From Halichoerus grypus (lineage: Eukaryota; Chordata; Mammalia; Carnivora; Phocidae): a DNA stretch of 64,000 nt. Each line of letters opens with the position of its first letter. The first letter of the stretch is position 1. Of this stretch, positions 53,201-62,200 are shown in pieces. The DNA lies in contig NC_135720.1 of the NCBI RefSeq assembly GCF_964656455.1, positions 109,876,696 to 109,940,695 of the forward strand, written 5' to 3'. Made by a program: the position numbers and the translations under genes. The notes below the pieces were generated by a model. It did not search any database. It saw only the letters and a list, made by a program, of their open reading frames with translations, and was not told the DNA's origin.

Positions 53201-56200
53201 ATCAGTGAGATCATCTGATAATTGTCTGAAGAAGGCAATTCTTAAATGGTAGCAGGCGAGGCAACCATCAGCCCTTTGCCCATCTTGAGATAGAAAGGAA
53301 GCTTGATCATTGGTAGAGATCAGGTAGAAATAAGTGTAGCATACTTCAAAGGAACTACTCAGAGACCCTGACCCATGTCCTCTAGAATTTGGGGATGGAG
53401 GGGCTGACCCATGCCTAAGTGGTCCTAAGGCAAGAGACCAGCTGGCTACCCAAACCCCTAAAGGCAAGAAGAGGCTGCATTTCCATAGAAAGAGAGGCAA
53501 AAGCACTTGTATCCCATGGGCTGGATTGGAACAGAGCCACCTTTGGTTAACACAAGCCAGGTGACCCAAACCAGCAGGGTGAGTGTAGTTGAAGCACATG
53601 GCAGGCAAGAAAGAAAAAAGAATCTGGTTCAAGATATAAAGTGAGTGTTTCTGAGAGAGACTGCTATGTGCCAGGCCTCAAAAATGATTAGACAGTGTTC
53701 CTGTCTTTGTGATTTTGAGCCAATGGAGGATAAATAGGTACTCAAAGAATTTCAGTATATTGTGATGCTGAGGAGGTTAGGTTTTGTCCTGTAGAGACTG
53801 GATGCTACTGCTATTGAAGGATTTAAGATCATGAGTGGCAGTGTGGAGAATGGATATGACAGGGCCAAATATGGAGGCAGAGAGACCAGTTAGATCATAA
53901 CATCAATTGCTAAACTCAGAATGAGCCTTAAGGGCCTGACATAGGAAGGGAGTAGTAAGTATGGAAAAGAAGAGGCAATTCAAGCAAACTTGGAGTAAAA
54001 GGCAAAAACCTCACTAAGCCTTAAGACTGACTGGATTTAGAAAATGGGAGTGAGGAAAGGATTCCAGATGACTCCCAGATTTCTGTAAGTGGCTTAAGGG
54101 AAAGTTTGTGGTAGTTAAAACCAAGAGTTACTCGATGTTGTCCACCGAAGAAAGAACAGTGAGCCACTGCTGAAAACCCAGGAGACTCCAGCCTGAGGTT
54201 GAGGATATTAGTAAGATCCTGTTTAGGGTGTGGCCATAGGCTTGAGCTGTTGAAGCCATGCTGAGTCTTTGGATCTGAGGCTTTCAAAAAAAACTAGGAT
54301 CTCTATATGCTACTGACAGAGATTTCCACTGTTAGATTGTAAATTCACATTTTAGGTTTATGAGCCAGGATTTCTACGATTAAATACATAAATGCATACC
54401 TCATTAAGCGTCAACATATCTTCTACTTTGGTAGCACCACCTTCGGGCAGGGAAATCAACACAGTTTTGGCTATCTCCTTTAGAACCGTATCAATATGCA
54501 TTTCACACAAGTCACTGATCTACCAACAAGAAAAAAAAAATGTAGAGGAAAACACTTCTTTCATCCAAATGTACTTGAGTTATAAACTAATTTAGAGGGC
54601 TATATCTAGAAACTTGGGTCCTGAGCCAAGCACAATTTGGTGGAAATTTTAGGAGTACATCTGCAAAGAAGGCTTAATGTGGAACTAAAGTTTTATAGAG
54701 CAAGCATCATGTGCCATAATCTCATGTGTTATCTCTTTTAATCCTTACTCTAGTCCTTGACTCACTTACTATCCAAGTTATACAGCTAAAGAAACAAAGA
54801 CTCAGATAAGTAAAGTAACCTAGGAAAGAACGCATAGATAGCAAAAGGCAGATCATTGTAACTAGGTTTAGCTGACTCCCAAGCCTCCAAGTTTTGTCTA
54901 TTGTAACATGCTGCCATCACAGGCCAGCATATCTAAAAAGGCATGCATGATCCATATAGCAAAGATATCAGAAATCAATAGACAATCTCCAATTAGATGA
55001 ATGGCTCATCTAACTAATAGTAGATGTATTAACATTTAAGCACTCCATTCTGTCATCTTCTACTGTCTACCATTATCCCATTTTCTAAACTGCCTGGTGG
55101 AGTTGAACTACCATTTTAACATATTGAAGGCAAGTAATTCAGAGACAAAAACAAGGCAACCCTAAATGAAAAGGCCCCAAAGTAGCTAGAGAAACATAAA
55201 GCATTATTTTTTTAACTTAATAGGAGTCCTTTTAGTTAAAAGTCACACCCTTTAAATAGCTTTCATAGATAAGCAAACTATTCCTTATAGCCTACGTATG
55301 AATGTATGTAGTTTTTAAAAATGTATCTATCATACCTTCTTTAAAAGTTGACTGAACATATCCAAAACTAAGTCAACTTCTTGAAAGAAGCTTTCCAGTG
55401 TTAAAGATGACCATGTTAATATTGTGAGCCCTTGTCTCAACACAGATTCCACCTAGAAAAAGAAAAAAAAAAGCAGCTTCCATGATTAACAGGAACACCT
55501 ACACTTATTAAAAAAAAAAAAAAGGCTTTCTTTTATTACCTGGAAATATTATAGGTTATATTTCCTTAATTATATTTCCCTCCATTATACCTGGTAAAGG
55601 TGACTTTGTTTTTTAATCATCTTTGGCTGTCCATGAAGAATCATGGATTCTTAGAAAGTGCCCATTATTGAGATTTAGTTGTTTTTCAAAGGCAACAAAA
55701 CTTGTTGACAAGGAATCATTCTATAGGAAAAATAGGGCTATAATGTTGAACTAGAAAGACAGAGGATCTAGGCAAGAATAGATGTTCTAAAATCCATAAT
55801 CTGTAGAATGGGAATCTAATTTTAAACAACAGGGAAATCAATATAAATCTTCAGCATTACCAACCTTTTTCATTTTAGGGGTCATCAGATTGACAAACAC
55901 CGAAGGCACTTCTTGACATAAGTCATCGTAATACTGCAGAAGACCCTGTTGAAAGTCAAAATGGTATGTGTGACTTTAATTTATTTTAAAGCAGGTCATA
56001 TTTTGATTCATACCAGGAAGGTTTCATTATACCTGTTTCCTCATAATCCTGCCAAGATTAAGGCTGCTCACCTAAATTTAAATTAATTTACCATACTTTT
56101 TCCTCACCTGTAAATGTACTTTAAACAGCAAGTCAGTGAAGATTTCTAGAGTTGCATGTTTCATATTATTTAATTATCTTTCTATATTTACATTATTTCA

Positions 56201-59200
56201 AATAGCTTGGATAATTATCTTTTCACAATACCTGTCATTATACATTTTTCCCCTTTCTGTTCCTTGTCTTCTGACACATTAAAGCATACTTGTTACTGAT
56301 GCCACACTTCTTTTCTTGAATCAAAATAAATGTATGCACAGTCAGAGTTAATAGGCTTATCTATTTTCTTTTAGATATTTTTTAGAGATAAACCATAATG
56401 ATCAACTTTTGATCATTTTGTAATTTATTTCATGGTGTGATGGGAAATGTGGATTCAACTTAATTCTTCCCCAAATAAACAATATTAAACTATTTCAATG
56501 TTTACTTAATAGTTTTGAACTTACTAATTCCTTTCCTCCTTTTCAGTTCCCAATCTCCTATTTGCACATCAGTATTTTAATACTATAAAGAAGAAACAAG
56601 GGAATATAACACTGTATGTTAACTATACTGGAATATAAAATTAAAATAAAATAAAATAAAATAAAATAAAAAAGAATAAACAAGGGAACAGAATAGATGG
56701 CCCAGAAATAGGAGCCAAAACTATACAATAGTAAAAGGGCAGTCTCTTTAATAAATAGTGTTGGGAAAACTGGACAGTCACATGCAAAAGAATGAAACTG
56801 GACACCTATCTTATAACACACACACAAATCAACTCAAAATGGATTAAAGACTTAAATTTAAGACCTGAAACTGTAAAACTCCAAAAAGAAAACATGGGGG
56901 TAAGCTCCTTGACATCGGTCCTGGCAGTGATTTTTGGATTTAATACCAAAAGCACAAGCAACAAAAGCAAAAATAAACAAGTGGACTATATAAACTAAAA
57001 GCTTCTGCACAGCAAAGGAAACCATCAACAAAATGAAAAGGCAGCCTATGGAATGGGAGAAAATATTTACAAATCACGTATCTGATAAAGGGTTAATAGC
57101 CAAAATATATAAGGAACTCATTCACACAACTCAATAGCAAAAAACTCAATAGCAAAAAACAATCCAGCTAAAACATGTGCTAAGGAACTGAATGGACATT
57201 TTTCCAAAGAAGACACACAAATGGCCAAAAGGTCCATGGAAAAGGTAGTCAATATCTCTAACCATCTGGGAAATGCAAATCAAAACCACAATGAGATGGT
57301 ACCTCACATCTGTTAGAAGGGCTATTCTCAAAAAGACAAGAGATAACAAGTGTTGGCCAGCACATGGAGAAAAGGGAACCCTTGTGCACTGTTGGTGTGA
57401 ATGTAAATTGGTGCCGCCACCATGGAAAACAGTATGGAGGTTCCTCAAAAAGTTAAAAATAAAAATACCATATGATGTAGCAATCCCACTTCTGAATGTA
57501 GATCTAGAGGAAATGAAATCAGGATCTTGAAGAGATATCTACACTCCCATGTTCATTGCAGCATTATTTACAATAGCCAAGATACGGAAACATGCATCAA
57601 TAGATGAATGGAAAAAGAAAATATGGTATATATATGCAATGGAGTATTATTCAGACATGAGAAAGAAAGACATCCTGCCATTTGCAACAACATGGATGGA
57701 CCTTGAAAGCCTTATGCTAAATGAAATAAGGCAGACAGAGAAAAACAAACACTATATGATCTCACTTATATGTGGAATCTTAAAAAGCTGAACTTGTAAA
57801 AACAGTAGAAAAGTGGTTGCCAGGTGTTGGAGGTGGGGAGGGAATAGGAAGAGGTCAGTAAAAAGGTACAATCTTTCAGGTAAAAGATGAATAAGGACTG
57901 AAGATCCAATGTATAACATGGTGTCTGTAACTGATAACACTATATCATATAATCGAATTTTGCTAAGAGAATAGGACTTAAACATTCTCACCAAAAAGAA
58001 ACAAATATATATGTGTATATATAAACAGATATATATTGTTTCTTTCTGGTTTAATATATACATATATATGTTATATATATATATGAGGTGATGAATGAAC
58101 TACATGACAGGAATCCTTTCATAATGTATATTTATATCAAATCATCATGATGTACACTTTAAATATCTTACAATTTTATTTGTCAACCGCACCTCAATAA
58201 AGCTGAAGAAAAATGAAAATAATCAATACCACATCAGCACAACTGCAGTGATTTAATTTTCTTTTTTTTAAGAAAAAAAAAAACCTCCTTCAAAAATAAT
58301 TTTAAAATATAATCTATCTTGGATGCCTAGGTGGCTCAGTCAGTTGGGCATTGGACTCTTGGTTTCAGCTCAGGTCATGATCTCAAAGTCGAAGGATGGA
58401 GCCCCAGATCAGGCTCTGCACTGAGTCAGCTTCAGATTCTTTCTCCCTTTGCCCCCCCCCCCCCCCGTTCACGCTTGTGCACGCATGCATGTGCTCTCTT
58501 TTTCTCTCGTGCCCTCTCTCTCAAATAAATAAATAAAATCTTTAAAATATATGTATATAATCTATTTTACCTGCAAATGCAATTTGTCTGCTTTCAATTT
58601 ACTTTCCAATTTTAGCAATTTCTTTGCCTGTTCTGGTACATCCAACTTCATTTTTATCATGCACTTAGTTTCCCGAACAACTTCCAGAATTTTGGGATCA
58701 AAATTAACCAGCAACTTCCCGGTTTCTGGGTGTCGCACAAAAAGTGTGGCTTGTAAAGCTACAAATAAATGATTATTGACATTAGTTTTTCTGGATTTCT
58801 TTTTTGTTTGTTTTTGTTTGTTTGTTTGTTTTTGGCTTTCTTTTTTTTATTTTATTATGTTATGTTAATCACCATACATTACATCATTAGTTTTTGATGT
58901 AGTGTTCCATGATTCATTGTTGGTGTATAACACCCAGTGCTCCATTCAATACGTGCCCTCTCTGCTTCCAGCCATGTTTACACACCTGTCTTCCCCACTG
59001 GGAACTGACTTCTTAATAGAACAATAGTGTTGGATATCCCAGGTGATGAGGCATAGCATCTGACATGTGGTCAGTGCTCAAAACTTAAATAAGTGAATGC
59101 AGAATGTCTGCAAGCGCATAAAATCAGATCCGGAGAGATAGAAATGAGTGAAGAACAGATAGCCTTCGTGCTATGAACTGCAACACTTTTCTGAGTGGGT

Positions 59201-62200
59201 CTAAGAGAGCTATAATACAATGTAGTTTCTTTTAATGGATTGTGATTTCACCCCTGGGAGAGAACTGGAAGGTGTGCACAACTATAAAATATGACATACC
59301 TCATATGACAAACCCTTTTCCACAATGAACCCCAAACTGCTTCTTTAAAGGAAGAATTAAGCCTCCATCTTGAATGTCTGGTAACTAAGCTCAATATCAG
59401 TAAGATATATTTATTAAACACCATGGCATTGTGAGCTTCTAGGATATAGAGAGAGATTTTTTTTATGCTACACCTTTACTACTACCTGAACATCATTCAT
59501 ATAAATAGGAATTTGCAGGCATGCTTTTTATTATGAATTGAAATATATAATCCCGGTTAGTGGTGAGTAGCCTTAGCTTATTTGTTATCCTAACATGAAT
59601 TACTTCTACAGGCATAATAATAACACACTTCTAGATGAGTATGTGCTAGCTTAAATTATATCTTATATTAACAAACACTACTAACATGAGAATTTCTTAT
59701 GTATCTTCCAAGCCTCTCATTACTTCATAGAATGTGGCTGCATCGAATTTCTAGTAAAATGAAATAGTCCATATATTCCTTTGAAGTTAGTTGACTTTTA
59801 CTCATCATATAAAATTAGTCTTGAAATGGTTCTTTTTTTTTATTGTTATGTTAATCCCCATACATTACATCATTAGTTTTAGATATAGTGTTCCATGATT
59901 CATTGTTTGTGCATAACACCCAGTGCTCCATGCAGAACGTGCCCTCCTCAATACCCATCACCAGGCTAACCCATCCTCCCACCCCCCTCCCCTCTAGAAC
60001 CCTCAGTTTGTTTTTCAGAGTCCATCGTCTCTCATGGTTCTTCTCCCCCTCCAATTTCCCCCCCTTCATTCTTCCCCTCCTGCTACATTCTTCTTCTTCT
60101 TTTTTTCTTTCTTAACATATATTGCATTATTTGTTTCAGAGGTACAGATCTGAGATTCAACAGTCTTGCACAATTCACAGCGCTTACCAGAACACATACC
60201 CTCCCCAGTGTCTATCACCCAGTCACCCCATCCCTCCCACCCCACCCCCCCACTCCAGCAACCCTCAGTTTGTTTCCTGAGATTAAGAATTCCTCATATC
60301 AGTGAGGTCATATGATACATGTCTTTCTCTGATTGACTTATTTCGCTCAGCATAATACCCTCCAGTTCCATCCACGTCGTTGCAAATGGCAAGATCTCAT
60401 TCCTTTTGATGGCTGCATAATATTCCATTGTATATATATACCACATCTTCTTTATCCATTCATCTGTTGATGGACATCTTGGCTCTTTCCACAGTTTGGC
60501 TATTGTGGACATTGCTGCTATAAACATCGGGGTGCACGTACCCCTTCGGGTCCCTACTTTTGTATCTTTGGGGTAAATACCCAGTAGTGCAATTGATGGA
60601 TCATATGGTAGCTCTATTTTCAACTTTTTGAGGAACCTCCATACTGTTTTCCAGAGTGGCTGCACCAGCTTGCATTTCCACCAACAGTGTAGGAGGGTTC
60701 CCCTTTCTCCGCATCCCCGCCAACATCTGTCATTTCCTGACTTGTTAATTTTAGCCATTCTGACTGGTGTGAGGTGGTATCTCATTGAGGTTTTGATTTG
60801 GATTTCCCTGATGCCAAGCGATATTGAACACTTTTTCATGTGTCTGTTGGCCGTTTGGATGTCTTCTTTGGAAAAATGTCTGTTCATGTCTTCTGCCCAT
60901 TTCTTGATTGGATTCTTTGTTCTTTTGGTGTTGAGTTTGATGAGTTCTTTATAGATTTTGGATACTAGACCTTTATCTGATATGTCATTTGCAAATATCT
61001 TCTCGCATTCTGTCAGTTGTCTTTTGGTTTTGTTGACTGTTTCCTTTGCTTTGCAAAAGCTTTTTATCTTGATGAAGTCCCAATAGTTCATTTTTGCCCT
61101 TGCTTCCCTTGCCTTTGGCGATGTTTCTAGGAAGAAGTTGCTGTGGCTGAGGTCGAAGAGGTTGCTGCCTGTGTTCTCCTTTAGGATTTTGATGGACTCC
61201 TGTCTCACATTGAGGTCTTTCAACCATTTGGAGTCTATTTTTGTGTGTGGTGTAAGGAAATGGTCCAGTTTCATTCTTCTGCATGTGGCTGTCCAATTTT
61301 CCCAACACCATTTGTTGAAGAGACTGTCTTTTTTCCATTGGACATTCTTTCCTGCTTTGTCAAAGATTAGTTGACCATATAGTTGAGGGTCCATTTCTGG
61401 GCTCTCTATTCTGTTCCATTGATCTATGTGTCTGTTTTTGTGCCAGTACCATACTGTCTTGATGATGAAGTCTTGAAATGGTTCTTAATGATGCTGGCTG
61501 CATGAGGATTTCAACTAAAAATTTTACCTAATTCGTTTGGAATCTTTTTAAAATTGGGTTAGAAATCATTTATCCTCCCAAGTGAATTCCAAAATAACCT
61601 TGAAACATTCATTTAATGAAATCTATCTTCCTTAAGGCTGTACTGAGTTTTCTTGAAAGGACAAAATGGTCAGCAAGACCACCAAGAATAATGACAGCCA
61701 AGAAGTCAGCTCCAATACTGAGTGACATTTCATTAAACTTTATGGAGCAACCATCTGAAAGAGGCCAATACCAGGTCCTCAATTATTATTCCGAGTTCCT
61801 ATATGGTTAAATATAGCCACGTCAATATAATAAGAAGCCTTGCTGAGCAATTCGTTTCCACTAACCTGTGTTCGTAGGAAAGGCAGATTTAAATCTTAGC
61901 TTTGCCACTTCCTAGCTGTGTGATGAGCTTGTGCAAATGACTTAATCTCTTAGCACCTCAGTTTCCTCATCTATAAAATGAGGATAATTATAGCTCCTCG
62001 TAGGGTCACCATAAGGATTAAAGGAAGCGTCATACGTAAAGTGCTTTGACAAAGCCTGGCACAGGGTAAGGACTATGTAAGTGTTCGTTATCACTGACTG
62101 TTATTTAAAGGATACAAAGATGAAACAAACAGAGAGAGTATCCTTGGAATGTGAAGGGGAGATGAGACAGATCCCTAAAGCCATAAGTGTCATGAGAAAC

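Noticed and set aside
53123..53632. 169-codon minus-strand open frame
   Set aside because: It overlaps an L1 3' end at one edge, has no recognisable domain and shows no splice or start context.
60294..61394. 366-codon open frame as a host gene
   Set aside because: It is L1 ORF2p C-terminal sequence within a 5'-truncated L1 bounded by a target duplication.
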